64,000 bases of DNA from Sitta carolinensis (taxonomy: Eukaryota > Chordata > Aves > Passeriformes > Sittidae), in the NCBI GenBank assembly GCA_032173965.1, contig CM063283.1, positions 35,503,743 through 35,567,742 on the forward strand, in the 5' to 3' direction. Position 1 is the stretch's first letter. Every line of letters starts with the position of its first letter. The translations under genes and the position numbers were made by a program. This document shows, piece after piece, positions 26,501-42,000 of this stretch. The notes beneath the pieces are model-generated. The model did no database searches. It saw nothing but the letters and a program-made list of their open reading frames with translations, and had not been told where the DNA came from.

Positions 26501-29500
26501 TTACTTATTCCTCACCTGCAACAAAAGCCTGACCAACATGCAAATTCTTAGGAAGTTAAGATTCATAAACTCCAGTCCTGACAGACCTACTTGTTTTGCC
26601 AACATTACAATTATCACCATCAATATGTATTGAGACTGAGATTACAGAACAAACTGGGCTACATCTGCTAGCAGATCAATATCTGCAGCACCCAGTTTAG
26701 TTAGTCCTTCTGCAGCTGGTAAAAAAAAAATATTTACAGTATTCTTCATGTAAGTTTAACACATGATTAACAATGGACAATATCCTAAGAATATTACTTT
26801 GCTAGACATACGGGTAAAGACAAGAAATGGTGAGATCAGAGCACCCCAAAAAATCTTTCCAAAATTATGGTAATTTATCTTTCTCTGAAGACTTAAAATT
26901 AAGTTCTATGGTCTATGTCAGGCAAAAGTCAAGCTAGATTATCACAATGGTGACTTCTGTGATTAAAAAAAAAGTGAAATCACAAAAAAAGAGAATATTT
27001 CAAAGGTTAGGGAGCTCTGCAAAAGCTAAATTAACTAGATTTTTTTTTCAAATAGGTTTTCCTTCACAAGATTTTTTTTTTTCTGAAATAAAGTGAACAG
27101 CATTGTTGCACATCAAACACTATTTTTGGAGTGTTTCCTTAAGCAAAGCCAGTTGATGCAACATCAATTCTCTGAGTAGTTTTAGCCCACCGTCTAGCTT
27201 CAGCCATATTGGTAAAATGTTTCAAGTCTTGAGAATTATAAATTCTTTTCATTTTCTCCTTCCAAATTAGTAGTTTGATAAAGAAAGAAAAAATAAAAAA
27301 GAGAGAGCCATATCATTTTCTCTCCTGCCTAAGGGCAAGAGGCTGACTGTGAACTCAGCCATCACCTGTTATACATGGCTATACCCTGCTGCTTGCTGTC
27401 TGTTACAGATAGTGCAAGAACAGCACAGGAAGCATTATGGATTGGAGAGATGCAAAACAACCAACCAAACAAAAAAGAAAAAGAAAACCAAACAAACTTA
27501 TGGCAGTTGATTGATAGAGATGTTGGATGCAAAACTGTAGAAACATTTTTCACTTGTTTATTTCTTATCAACTCGTTGTTTAAATCCATGGGTGGCTTTA
27601 TGGGTGCGAATATCCTCTATAGTTATGCTTCATGCTGAGAACCAGAATTTCTTCATGCAGATTTTATGGTTAAGCATAAGATCCAAAATAACAATTCTAC
27701 TGTATTAATACCTTAGTAGCAATTTGCTCAGTATAGAAATCAGACTAATGCATGTCTCAAACAATAACATGTTAGATAACATGGCAATGCAATGAGTCAC
27801 AGACTAACCAAGCACAATTTCCAAAACATTTCACATGATTCTAGTAAGCTCTTTTTTTACTTTGTAGACTGTAAAAGAAAAAAAGCCATAGCTAAAATTT
27901 TTAGGCAACTTCACCACCTTTAGAGGAGAGATTATATGCTTGTTCTCTAATGCTAAGTTAAAAACTAGATATGAAACAGTTACGTAACTGATTTTATATT
28001 CTCTCAAGATGCAAATATTCCTTTAGAAGATTATGGATTATTCAGAAGAAACATCAAGGAATATGGGTGATTTAAGAAAAACATCCCACCATATGCTCTT
28101 GGCAGGAACAAAAGGGAAGCTCTTTATGTTTCTTCTCTAACAATAAATTGTAATACCCCCGGGAACCAGAGATCCTTGAAAGTTCAAGTTTTATAGCAGT
28201 TGGGAACAGAGTGCATTGATTCTACTTAGCTCTTGCCAATGTTAACGACTGTTACTGTGATCAAAGTCTAACTTCATGCATTCCAAGCAAGATTATAGTT
28301 CTCCAGGCACATGAAACAAGTTTACAGACTACAGTTTGCAGTTATGTTTTGAGTTAAAGAAGAAATCAAGCTGTGGTAGTGTTTTTAGAGGCTGCCAACT
28401 TCAATCCATGTTAAAAATATTCCCGATCATACTCATGAACAAAAAGTGTATCTAAGTTAACAAACTGATGTGCACCAGTATTTCAGCTTTTTGTGAACAT
28501 CTGAGACAGGTTCTTATTTGTGATTTTTGACTCTCTCAGTATACACATCAGTTTTGATTTTCAAAGGCTGATTTCTTATCAATATTTTCATAAAGGTCTA
28601 ATGAGGTGCCAGAATGTCGTTACCATTTGAAGTAGCAGCTCAGATGCTGCACCTCAGTCTATTCAATTCTGAGCTCCATTTCGCTCAACATATAGTTCTA
28701 GTAGCCAAAGCTGTCAGTTGGGAAATAGATGTACAAAGTGTACTAAAATAACCCAAACAGGAAGAGTTACAAAACAAAGGCAGTGTTTTCTGTACCCTCC
28801 CTTAATAGTTGATAGATTTTATTCTGCAGTTCTGTTTTCTTCTATCTTCCTCCTCTTAACAACTAATCTTAAACACTGTAGGTTAAACTTTGTTTAGATG
28901 GACATTCTCATCAGCCTCAAGGAAGAGGAAAGAAAATTCATAAATGTAAGAGCTCTTGATCTTCTCCTAAGAATTTAGGTCATGAACAAAATCAAATGCT
29001 CTTATAACTCTCTAGCCAATATCCAACACAGGTCTTACTACTCTCTAACCAATATCCAGCATAGGTATTTCAAGTGGCCATATCACTTGTGTTTATTTGC
29101 TTGATTGAAACATCATTTTGAGTCATGCTGTAGTAACATTCAAACAAGTAAACTTCCCAAAGACCACAAATCACATTCTGCTAAGCAGTAATGCACAAAT
29201 GTCGCTAAAACTCCCCTGTCCGAAAAAACTTTTACCTCCATCACAAAAGTGGTTCCATATGCCACAAGTACCACATAACGAAATAAAAAGTTCACTCTAT
29301 CACTTGTACTTTACATCAAAAAGTGATATGGAAAGCCATTGGCAGCAGTTAGTGATACCTTGATGTAGTACAAACAGCCTGCCTATCACTTAAGAGCTCA
29401 ATTGAGTATTTGCTGTTCACAAAAGCTGATCTAAGTCTAGTCTGTTAAACTTCCTCCTCTCTTCCCTGGAGTGTGCCTGTAACCCCTCTGTGCCAGCATT

Positions 29501-32500
29501 AGCTCCTGCAAGGCTATGGGATCAGCTGTTCCAGGAAGCTGTTTGGGAAGCCCATGAAGATACTGTAGGAATCCTGCCAATCCAGAATGATTTTAACAGC
29601 CACGGACACACACAGATGGCTAAAACTTCAGATACTATTACCAAAATAGCACTTGAACAGGAGTTAAGCACATCAAAGCCTTGAGAAATGCAGAAATTGA
29701 ATACGAATTATTCTCCGGATCTAATTCCTTGCCTAAAGGCCAATTAATCTTTTAAAAAGATGTCTGTGGCATAGCTTGCCATTTTCCTTACAGCAGAATT
29801 GAGCTGTAATGAAGCACAGTTGCTAAAGTACTGGATATAGATGCCAGCAATATGAGAGCAGAACAAAAGTATCTTCTACTCACATTATTATATTCACGTA
29901 TTAAAAAGGTCATTTTTTCCAAGAATCAGTAGAGGTAATATTTTATACCCAGAATAACTTCCCTGAAGCATGTAATTGTTTAATTGAGCTAAACAATTTC
30001 TATTGGCTTATTTCTATACAGTGTGCCTTTGCATTGTCCTCCTCTCCTACTGTCCCAGGCAACTATATAGTAACTTTATATTATTAATATTATTAATTTA
30101 TATAAATGAGAGAGTAGGATCAAAATAAGTTTCTTCCCCAACTCCAATTTCAAAATTTATTTATTCTGCAAAAGACTCTAGACCTGGAAGTCTCTCTCAT
30201 TTAATAACATGTTTTCCTGTTTTCAAAAAATGTTCCCCTCAGATCTTCTTTGTTACTTGCAAATAGTTATTACAATTGTTTTGAAAGTAAGGTGTGTAAG
30301 ATAGCAATACAAATATAAGTTAGATATGAATCTAATCTTGATCACTGGTATAAATTGGTACTTTTCCTCCCTCAAATATTGCCATATCTTACTTATTATT
30401 GATCACTGCTGATTAGACAGCTAATGCAGATCCACAAACTGTCATTTTAATGTTTTGGAAGGGTTGTGGTTTTTCAAAGGGAGAGGGTGGTTTTGGATTT
30501 TGTAAAAGGGTATCAGAAATGTTAAGGTATGTGGCAGTACAAGGTTCAAAGCTTATGAACTGCTCAAGGAGGCATCAGGAGAACAAGAAGGAAAAAAACC
30601 CCAAATGCAAAACAAAAGGGAAAACTCAAAGACAGCTCAGCACAAAGCAATAAAAGAAGGGCCAGCTTAAAAGTATGTACAGTTCTGCAAAGAAACAGAT
30701 TCTATTTTCCACATCTTAAGACATCCTAGATATTATAAATAGTAATGTATGCCCAGCAGAAGACTCATAGAAGAATAAAGTGGATCTTGAGTATCTGGCA
30801 CCTATTCTACTCTCAACAATATCTGCAGTTCAGGAGCAGTCACACAGAAAAGAGCACACTGGATCTATGAAGATTTAAGGTGAAGACCTAGATCTTTTTT
30901 TCTGGTAGCTTTGGATATGAAATACCTGTCATTGGAGGAGGTGTAAGCTTCATCATTATAAACTTCAACAGAAATACTGTTACAGGAATCTTACATTAAT
31001 TGCCCTCATTATAGTACTCGAACACATGACCAGAATGTTCAAACCACCCTTGAAGCCAACAAGAAACTTCCAGGGAACCATTCCCAGAACTTACTGCTTT
31101 GCTACCCAAGTAATTTTAAACAGACCTACATTTTTTACACAGAAGTATCCATAAAAAGTACCCATGGGACTGCTTTAGCTATTTATTTGTCCTGCTGTAG
31201 CAATAAAGTGACACATGGAGCTACACAATCCAGAAGTATTAACAGAACCTGGTCCAAAAGCTGGCCTGAAGGATTAAGTGCAAATTTACAACCCTTTTAA
31301 TTAGCACACTTGAAATGAGTTATCAAAATGAAAACTGCTGAACAGTTCTTAGAAGTTTAATCTCCTTGAAAGAAAAAACGCTCTCTTATTTTTAAGAAAA
31401 GTAGTTGTTTGGGTTTTTTTAATAAACAAATTAAGCACAGCTATCAAACTTGGGAAGCCTGTTAAAGCATCCACGAAGGCAGAACATTCTATAGTTTTCA
31501 GCATCAATCCACTTGCTTAGCAATTCATCCTCATGTTCTGCCAAATAGATCCCACAGTAATTATACATCCCAGAAGCAAACTGAACACTGAAAATTCCAG
31601 CAGCCACTATTTGGAATCTAGAAGCCCACTACAAGTAATATCCTGCCAAGTGTGGGTATTTTTCCCCTTGAGAAGAACTCTTTAAAACATACAAAATTAA
31701 GGAGAAAAAAAAATCTGATTACAGATTGTACTAAAACAGAAAAAAAATCCTACCCACTAGACAAGATGACAGAATACACAGATACTACAAAGATAGCACT
31801 GCTTTATGGTATCACTTCTGATTTTTATTTCTAGCTAGAATTTTAGGTCTTGCACTATTTTGAGGTTTGAAATATTTACATACATGAAATGGAAAAAACC
31901 AGAAAATGTGTTAGCATATTGTAAAAACTAAGTAGCCAATGAGATTATATAAAAAATCTGTGAAGACAGCAGGACTGTCAAGGGCAATCAACAAATAAAG
32001 ACTTTACTCAGAAGTATTAAAGACTGAATCCTCAAATATCTGAAACATCAGAATCCAGAAAAAAAAAAAACAAAAAAACAAAAAACCCACCACACAGTAT
32101 TATCAGAAGAGAGCCTGTTTGTACTCTGTGCCATTTTTAAACCTTCTGCAACTCTTGCTTCCAGAAAATTTAACTTCATCTTGTTTGTATGATGGTGTGT
32201 TTTGCACGGTGGCATTGACTGCTATTCATCTCACTTTTGGAAGTTATTCTGTTTAACACGTAAGTGTAAGCAAGACTTTCTAAAAATGTGAGTGGACAGT
32301 AGTATGCAATACCTATCTAAGGAACAGAACTACCCACAGAGCAGGCTTTTCTCACGAAGAACAAGCCAAGTTAATCATCCTAAGAAAAAGTAGGCCTGCA
32401 TGTTTTCTTAAGCTTTAAATCTGTAAGAGACCTAGAAAGAACTTTCTGTTCACATAGCACTAACTATACAGCACTTACTATCATTAAGCAACTAAATGAG

Positions 32501-32997
32501 ACACTTTAATCAAAGGAAAGATTTCTGCGCAACCTGCCTTTGCTATTTGGACAATTGAGGGAGTACATGGAGATCAAAAACCCCAGTCACAGGAAGGTAA
32601 CCATGTTCCTCTTTGTTGTCCCTGAAAATAAGCCTTCTGATTTGTTTTAGTATAGTGGAGTAAGTTCTCATGAATTGTAAGATAAACAAGAATCATGTTT
32701 ACATTCCTTTGTAAAAGATATCACCTGATGGACTTTCCAAGTGACCAGCGGAGATGGAGAGGTGGGAACCTCTCTGTCCAATCTCTGGTCACTGTCCAGA
32801 AACTTATATATATGAGGTCAACAATAAACTAAAGACTTCCTTTCTTCTTCTCTGCCTGAACACCTGTTGTGTGTGTTGCTGTGTGTTTCTATCTGCGTCA
32901 CAATAACACCTCTTTTCAGTGTTCTCAAAGGCATTTCAAATTCTCAGGAAAGTAATCATAACAAGTAACAGATATGCAGGAGGAATAGGATGCTCTC

Positions 32998-33083
<86 letters not shown>

Positions 33084-36000
33084 TTTCTTCCTTCTTTCCT
33101 TCCTTCTTCCTTCTCCTTCTCCTTTCCTTTCCTCTCCTTTCCTTTCCTCTCCTTCTCCTTTCCTCTCCTTCTCCTTTCCTTTCCTTCTCCTTTCCTCTCC
33201 TTCTCCTTTCCTTTCCTTCTCCTTTCCTTCTCCTTTCCTTCTTTTCCTTTTCCTTTTCCTTTTCCTTTTCCTTTTCCTTTTCCTTTCCTTTCCAAAAGGT
33301 GCTAGAAATCCTCACCTTACCCCACAGGACAAGTCAACAACCTCCTATGACCTGCATATGGTAACTTCAGCACCCAAACATGGTGTTTATCAGTCCCTTC
33401 AACCACTACATGGAGAGTACCCAGTGACATTTAAAATGTACCCATGGAAGAAGAGATTAACTCACTTCAACTCTCAGCTACATTTCTCAGCATATTCATG
33501 TTTCATATTTTTTTCATAAAAAGAATTTTACAGTAAAGTAAAGCAAATCCTCAGGTACCAATGAATGGGGAGGCCTTGCTGCCTTTTTTAACTACCATCT
33601 GTTAGGACAGGATTTCCAGGCAATTTGATGTTCCAGTAACAAAACTTGTTTATTTCTTCTCTCCTTGGTTGATGGATGAGAATTACTCTGAAAAAATGAC
33701 CCTGGAAATGTATTTAGTCTTTGTACTATTTCAACTTTGGAAACAAAAAGACAAGAAAAAGTTATTTCAACAGTCTAAGGAATATTCATATTGAATTACT
33801 TACAGATAGAGTTATACAAAATGGAATAATAAATAATTGGCAAGGAAACTAGCTATTCAATATCTGTCTTTAGGCATGGTTGCTAAGACAATCTTGTAAT
33901 TTTTTATTATGTATAAAGTCTTCATCTTTCCAGGCAATTATTAATCTTTTGTATTGTGGTTATCTTAAACAGGAAACAAATTAATTAGTGGAAGTTCAAG
34001 AAGTTAACTGTCCATTATTAGGAGATTCCATTATCAGTTAGCTGCTTCCTGAATCTTCATGAATACTCTCAAAACACACAGCCCTTGAATTTTCTTTCCC
34101 AGTCATTCTATAATATCTGCCAGAAGAATGCAGAGAGGGATTGTTCCCTACATGAACCTCACAGTACATCAAATTAACTAAAGGATTTTCTCTTTCACAA
34201 GGATCTTAGCAAAAGATTCAGTCTTCAGCAATTTGTTGGAATAGTCACTCTTCCTGAGCTGGCCAAGAATATCTAGAAAGGGACTCATTTGGAAAAAAAA
34301 AAAAACAAACAAAAAACCAGACCAGAATTTTTAGCCTCTTACTTAGAAAAGGAAAAAACACAAATTTATTCTGATGCTTCTTGAAATATAGAACCTCAAC
34401 TAATTTAGGGAATGAGATAAGAAGAGAGAGTGGTGTGGGTTTTTAAAGAAAATACTACAAAGGAAACTGAATACGTATAACAGAAATAGTTAAATAAAAT
34501 CTCATAATTTCCATTTCCAGACAGGGCAAGGGGGAACAGAAAGGACTGATTAGCTTTCTCCTACATTGTATAGAAGACACTGCAAAAAAAAAAAAAAAAA
34601 AAAAAAAAGTTACCTACTGCACTTAAAAAAGAGAGAATGGATGAGTCACTGGAGCCACAGCCAAACACAGAAGTGTTTCTCTTTTTGTCAAACAAAGCAG
34701 TGCTAGCAACAATCCAAATATTTCTTTTTGTGGAAAAGATACTGAAATCCGAACCAGAAAGATTGAAAACTGACTTAATATGACTGAAGCAGAAAAACAT
34801 TGAATGTCCAAGTTTATAATTACTTCAGGGTTTTTTTGTCAGCTTTCAGGTTTTTTCCATATCACACAATCTGTTGGGGCATAAATGCTTATAAATGTAT
34901 ATATGCATGAAAATTTATCTGAATTTGTATATTATACAAACAGCACACACACAACTGCAAACCAACTATTGGACTACTTTTTTTCCTGAACTGTAAGTTT
35001 TCGAACTCTCGTAAAATGTTCATTACACTTGTATGGCTACTATAAATCTTACAGTCTTACCTACAAATGTGCAACATCAAAATTTCAAGTTTCTCTTACT
35101 GTCTGTTTTACTCTGAAATAAAGCTTAGAAAGATCTTTCATGTTATATAAGAGCTAAAAAAAACTAATGTAAACATCCCCCCCAAAAAAAAACCCACAAA
35201 GAAACAAACAAAAAGCCCCCAAGCTTCAAGTTTGGTTTCCCCCACAGCAATGCCACTTAATTTTGGACCAATGACACAATCCTGAAAAATCAAGCAATAA
35301 TCTCAATTGCACTGTACACCTTTAATATCTGATTGTTTCATGTCAATTATATTCAACTCAAAGTAGATATAAACAAAGACTTTTAAAAAAATGGATACCT
35401 CAGTCTGACCTTCATGGGCACTGGATTCATGAGTGACTCGAATAGCCTAAAATTAAAATATATTTCAATCAGACTTTAAATGAGAGACTTTCAGTGTTGT
35501 AAGAACCATTTTTGCACTTCATTTTATCAATTGCATAGACAAAACTACTTTTGTTCAGTGCCTATAATAAATAAGAGAGATAATAAACAAATAATCTCCA
35601 CCTCCATGGACCTCAGAAGACCACTATTTCAGTTTCATAACAACCAATTCAGGTCAGATATCTGAGAGTTGGTAAAGCACACAGAAAACACTACAAGCAT
35701 TTTTTTAGCTATCATTTTGGGCAGAAAAAATAATTTAGGTAGAAGTTCTGATCAGTCATTTTGTGTCCAACATTTCCATAGAAAATGTCATAAATGTCTG
35801 CTCTTTCTGTTTGTTACTACTTCCTTTAGCCAGATATTAACACTCATATTCCTGAGGGCTTTACAATATGCTAAAAGAGAACTCTGATTTAAATATCATC
35901 AAGGTTTTCATTTTGAGAGAGGACCATCATTACCATCAGGAGTAAAAGCACTGTTCTCCATCCACCACTGGCCAGATGTTTCTGCCACATTCTTTCAAAC

Positions 36001-39000
36001 AGCACTAATGATGTGGCTAACCACATTATCAGCTAGCTCATCTCATGGTTTAGGATGGTAGGGGAAGGAGATCGTATTTCAGCCAAATCAGCTCTTTGTG
36101 TGCCCCAACTGCTAAAGGCATGGAGATATGACTAGAAGGCACAAATTAAAAGAGGCAGCAAAAGGACTATCCTTTCAGCAATAACCCCAGATCAGCTTAA
36201 ATTGACCATTAAACTACATCCTGAATCCACAAAAGATTATGCACACATTTCTCATGCATTTCAAAGTAATTTTAAACTAAGCCAGGAAATTAATATGGAT
36301 GAGAACATTGACAAAATCCGTTCTGCTGACCAAGCTATGGGCAGGCAGAAATACTCTAAAATACCAAAGCAGAGTTTCCTTTGTAGCAAAGGATCACAAG
36401 CTCACTATAAAATCAAATTTGTTTAGATGCTTCACTGAGTCAACCCCCAAGGACAATACCTGCTCATACAAGTAGTTCTTACACCATTTTAAATAAAAGT
36501 AAAAACACATGATACTAACTTCATAAGTTTCTAGGTATTTGGCCCTCTCTTCTGGAGTCATAGATAATGAATCTTCTAGGAACTTTTTCAGTGAAGAATT
36601 TGTTTCTTAAAAAAATTTTAAAAAGACATAATTAGTGTCATGTTTTAATTCCAACTTCATTCACAGCTTAGAGAATCCGGTAAAAGATACGAAGATAGAA
36701 TTGCACTGTATTTTTAAGACACAGAAGACTGACTGCAAGGTTAACTACTGCCTGATGCACTTTGCAATGTTTCAAATTCTTTAGTTCATAAATTAGTATA
36801 AAATACTAGTTTTGTAATTATAGGTAAAAATACACACCTTTAGCCTTTATGAATGGTTATATTCAGAGAAAATAGTACAAAACATACCCTTCCCTCCATG
36901 GCTTCCCACAGTTGAGGAAAAAAAGGGAAAATCCAACAAAAACCAAACTAAAAAAATCTTACCAAAGTTCATTTTATCTCTGTTGTTTGCAATAGCATGA
37001 ATTAGGCCAATTGTACCACAGGCATTGTTAATGGTCTGCTTCATGAAATACACTGATGATTTGACATCTTGTCCCTTAGCTTTTATCCTCTCTTCTTCTT
37101 CTGTTCTGAAAGTTTCATACTAGAAGGAAAGTCAAAGACATTTCACAAATAGTACAAATAGCTACACTATTCAAGACAAACAATTTATAAACCACAACAG
37201 CTAATTAATACTGCCATTTGAAATGTTTAACACATGTGGTCCAACAAGTATATGTAAACTTACCTGAACTGCTGTATACTGTTTCTTAACCCAATGCCTT
37301 CACACTTGAAACATCGTTTTGAGTATGTGTTAGCTGACATAACTTCAAAAACTTTCAAAGTATTTCCTTGACCTGAACTCATGTTATCCTCTTTCTTCAA
37401 TGCAACTAAAGGATTTTTAGGGACAGAAATGTCAAAGTGCTATCAAGAAAACCATAATACTTCAGGTAATTAATCATCATGAAATATTCTTTAAAAATTC
37501 CATTGTTACATTTCATTTTTCCCAGGAGTATAAAATAAGACCTACAAAACACCCAAGGCCCCAAAACAGGCCCTTATAAAACCATATTCATAAAGAAAAC
37601 TTTTATTTTCTGTAGCAAAAAGACAATTTTCTTTGACTGAACAATCTAAAGTACTTGTTTTATAAAGATCATATGTGACTAAAATCTGTTATACTGTGTA
37701 ACAGTGTGTTGGTTTTGTGCTCTTTTTTTTGTTGCTGGCTGTGATTTTTTTGTTCTTTTGGGGGGTGTCGTGGTCTTTTTGACTGGATTTTTCTGAGGGT
37801 TTTGTTTATTTTCTTTCTTTAAATTTTAATTACAAACAGAAAAAGAAAGAAATAAATCCACAAATGTTCCAGATAATGCTTCCTCATTTGTCTCTTTTAC
37901 TAGATACTTTTGCAGACAAAAAAAAAATATTCTGAAGTAGATGGGCTTTTTATACTAGTATGATGAAAGCAGAATGTTCTTAAGGAACTCTTCCTGAAAA
38001 CTCCTGAGAAATTTCCCTTGGGCTCTCTTTACTGTCAGTGACAAAACCAAAAAACTTTTTCAGCATCATATTCCACATTTGCAGGTTGTCTCAATGTTCT
38101 GAATAGGCTAAGTAAGCAAGACCATTATAAACCATTTTAATTTGGTTTATCTACAAGTTAATAAAAAATAGCCTTAATTGAGCTAAAAATTTCATAGAGT
38201 TTAATTGCACAAAAAGTTCAGACTAGAGAGGTGAATACAGCTGCCATTCATTTCCTCCCAACCAAAATAAAATTCACAGCAAAAATAAATATATAAATGC
38301 TGATAATACCGAGAATACAATTTTGAGCAAGGGTTAGACCAGATCACCCCAAGAGGTTCCTCCTAACCTAAGCTATATCCCATAATTTATATTCATTTGG
38401 ATCAATTAATTCATTAGGCCAAAAAGACCAATCCACAATATTCACTTTGTCTACAACCTACAGACTAAGAAAGCCATTGACCTCTGAAGTGGAGAACAAT
38501 CCTAAAATTATCTGTATTCTAAAAAGAGCAGCTTGCCCTTAAAGCAAGTTTAAGGAAACTGATATACAGGAACCACAAAACAACCGAACTTCCAGTCAGA
38601 AGAAGAGACATACACATAAGAAAAATGTTTACAAAGGCAGCAAAACTAATAGGCACTTTCCTAAATGTAGATAGCCAAGAAACAAATAAATCATAAATTA
38701 AATAAAAGTGTAATTTTACAGGCCATTCTGAAGGGGAGGCTGAGGAGGGAAAAACTGGGGTTCACACTGATCAACGAAAAGCTTCAGAACATTGGAACCT
38801 CCCATGAAACATTCATCCTTCACACAGCCAGGCTAAACAGTTGATAGAAACACTTGTGTCCCTTATGTTTCAGAAGGATTACCATGCTGAACACTTGGCT
38901 GGTTCTCAGACTTGACTGATCAATGCAACAGAGCATACATTGTTTTTCTGGTTTTGTCATATGTCTCTTTAGGATGAAATCAGATACACCTTCTGGAACA

Positions 39001-42000
39001 AGGGCAAGGTTGTTCTTTCCCATGGGATAATGCTCTCACATAGCATGATCCAAAAAAAGGTTTGCACAAGCAGGGAGTCAAAAGAAAAGTGACAGTCATG
39101 AAAGGAGCTCAGACCTGTAGCTCAAACAGTCAGATAGAAATGACAGCACACAGAAAACAATGTCTCAAAGGTGACAGAAAGGACACTTCCTGAAGACAGG
39201 TGAGTTCAAAGTTTGACTAAGCTCAAAACTATCAAGGTGGCTAAAATCAAGCTTGAAAAGTACTGCCTGCATAGCTGTTTTGGAGAAACTCAGAACATAG
39301 AGGTTTACAGTACACAATGTGTAGGAAGACTGACCTGTAACTCATCTCTATTTAAACATCTTTTGTTGTAGAAGTTAAGCTTCAATAGCTAAGTGATTTG
39401 TCCTTATAAGCTACATATACTTTTTGAGAGACACATTAAAAGAATGAATTGTGGACGGATTCACTTTAGCCTTTTTGGCTGACCTTATCATGATAATGTA
39501 ATACTGTTATAAATTGAAAGATCAATATGAATCACACTATGTAAAAGCATGTGATGATACAAAATAAGCACATTGAAGGTTTAACCAAAACAAGTTCTCT
39601 AAAGTTCAACACAGTGAAAGAAATTGTCCTTCATCTTAATATGTCACATCTGTCCAAGAATTGAAACCCACATCAATACTGATGACTGATCTGAAAGTGG
39701 ATTGAAGTGGAGTTGAATACTGTCCTACACCCCATTTTTTATTTTCCTTATGCTACTGGAGCTTTCTGCTAACATTAGCAAACTGAGCCATTTCACAGTT
39801 CTTACTATAAAAAATACCTTAAATTGCCTGTAATAGAAAAGTGTGAGGCATATTTCTCTGTGCTTCTACATTAGCTTTTCCCATTCTGATTTGAAAAGAA
39901 ATCAGAAATATACAAGCAAGGTTATCAAAAGAGGGTTCTGAAAGAAGCATTTTTTGTGTTATTTTTCATGAAGAAGTCTCTTGAATAAAGCTTGAGTCTC
40001 ATCTTGATTCTAATATGACACCAAAGTACGAAATTCAGACTTTCATTCCCATTTCACTTATAAAAAAACCAATTAACTGATTATTAAATAAACATTTACC
40101 TTTTCCGTTATTGGAAAGAGAAGTAGTACTGCACATACAGGTCTTGGCACCATGCTAAGCAGTTCTGGTTCCATACCATAAACATCTACAAATTGCCAGT
40201 CAGGATGTATACCCAACTGTTTCAGGAACTGGAAAAGTAAAAATTGCATAGTAGTAAACAAGTACACTCAAACACCTTTCTTTTCAGAAACATAACAGAG
40301 TATCCACAATGTGAAATACATTAAAACAACCCAAGCTTTCTAAAATTTAAAGAGAATAAAAAAGATACAAGTTTTAATAAATAAGGCTGAATAAATCAAA
40401 CACAAAACCACAAAAAATCCCATGCTTTATGTATTTAAATAGTCTTTATAGAAGGAAAGTGGAAACACTTCCAGCACTATTCACTGAAGCATTAAAGCAT
40501 TTCAACCATTTAAAAGTGTTCTGTCACAAAACTGAAGAGTATTGAATATTCACGTTAATTAGAAATCATCAGAGCCATCAGTCAGAACACATACGAACAA
40601 CTTTATGGTATTAGTTGACCCCATATGGTATTATTTGACTCCATGACTTCAGAATACCTGGCACCAGAGCTCATATTGGAGCTCCTACAAGCAAAAAGAC
40701 ATTAGGAGCAAAACCACAAAAGATACACATTTTAGAAGGTGTATCTTTTACAAGAAAAATCCCTTCCCTTTACTACTCTGATGGAGTAATATATTTTGAA
40801 GATTGGATGCTCACTTTTTAATTGTATATTCCTCTTGTACTCAAGCAAGGTAGGCCTCACAACAACAGTTGCACAACTAGTAACTACAGAGATGATCTAA
40901 GATGATTTGAAATCTTTTCATTGTCAGTCTGGAAGAACCTAAATGAATTCAGGAACTGTTGTTACTGTACACACAGAGTGACCATTCACAATTATATGAA
41001 AAAACTAACTGTACACTGTGGCATATACAGACCTTTGAATGAACATGGGGAAAAGGGGAAGTGTTAAGTATTTAGTAACTGATGAAAAAGACAGTGCACT
41101 TTGAACTTCTATTCTAACCTTCTACATTGTGATGATAATTACCATTTTGTGAAGAGCAGAAAACAAAAAACAAAAAAATCAAAAAAGAAGGGACTACATG
41201 TATATGTGCATTAAAATACTAATTATAATTAATAATAATTAATTCTAGTATTTCCCTTATTAAGCCAGCAATTAATCTATCATTTTTGATGCAGGAAAAG
41301 TAACACAACTGAAAAAATTCCATTTTACATTCCAATATCATTCAATATTTTGCAATATTACATGAAATAAGGTTAAAAACACCCAAAAATAAAAAAACCC
41401 CACAACACTCATCTAGAAAAAATACCCACAAACTAGAAAAGATAATGATAAAGGATCCCATTAAGTTACTTGACAGATAAGTGATTTAGATTCTCTTGTC
41501 CTTTTCTACAGCACTACAGAAAAAAAAACACCAAGCAACCAACGAACAAAAATAAAACCAATCCCTTTAAACCCCAAGTCAACAAAATGCTAACTAAACC
41601 CAAGAATGGTTTACTCAACCTCCTGAATTAAGAATTTAAGGGAACTAAAACTCCATGGATACAGGGCACCTGTCATTATTCATGTTACCGTACCACCTAG
41701 AAACTTTACAATCTGAGAAATTTTAACTTGCAATAAGCAATGAGAGTGACAATGAAAAATAATGGTCAGCACTACAGAGAACAGCAAGAAAATAGGCTTA
41801 GTATGACAAGTAGTAATCTTAACACACCAGACTAACAATTCTACTTATGTAGAATCATAAACAAAAATAAAATACTAAGGATACTAAAATACTAAAGACC
41901 CAAAATAGGCAAAGAAGATATCTCTCTGTGTGTCAAGAGGGTTTCACTCAGGCCTGGAAAAAAAGATAGGAACATCCTTCTGAAAATTATTAAGTAGGTT

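Larger units (their letters stand above)
12503..35398 (-). other. UCHL3 intron 6 (22.9 kb)
   Basis: This is the largest intron and the main site of repeat insertion. It contains an ERVL-type LTR (17892-18466), a GC-raised unidentified patch (20480-21080), a CR1 split by a solo LTR (22391-23060), a second solo LTR (32614-32908), a 301-nt pyrimidine tract (32993-33293) and a 25-nt A run (34584-34608). A short local duplication lies at about 29008-29072. I see no splice-bounded coding exon of another gene in it. Confidence 0.85.

Noticed and set aside
32919..33364. Four overlapping 119-128-codon frames
   Set aside because: They are translations of the pyrimidine microsatellite and encode only Phe/Leu/Ser/Pro or Lys/Glu/Arg/Gly.
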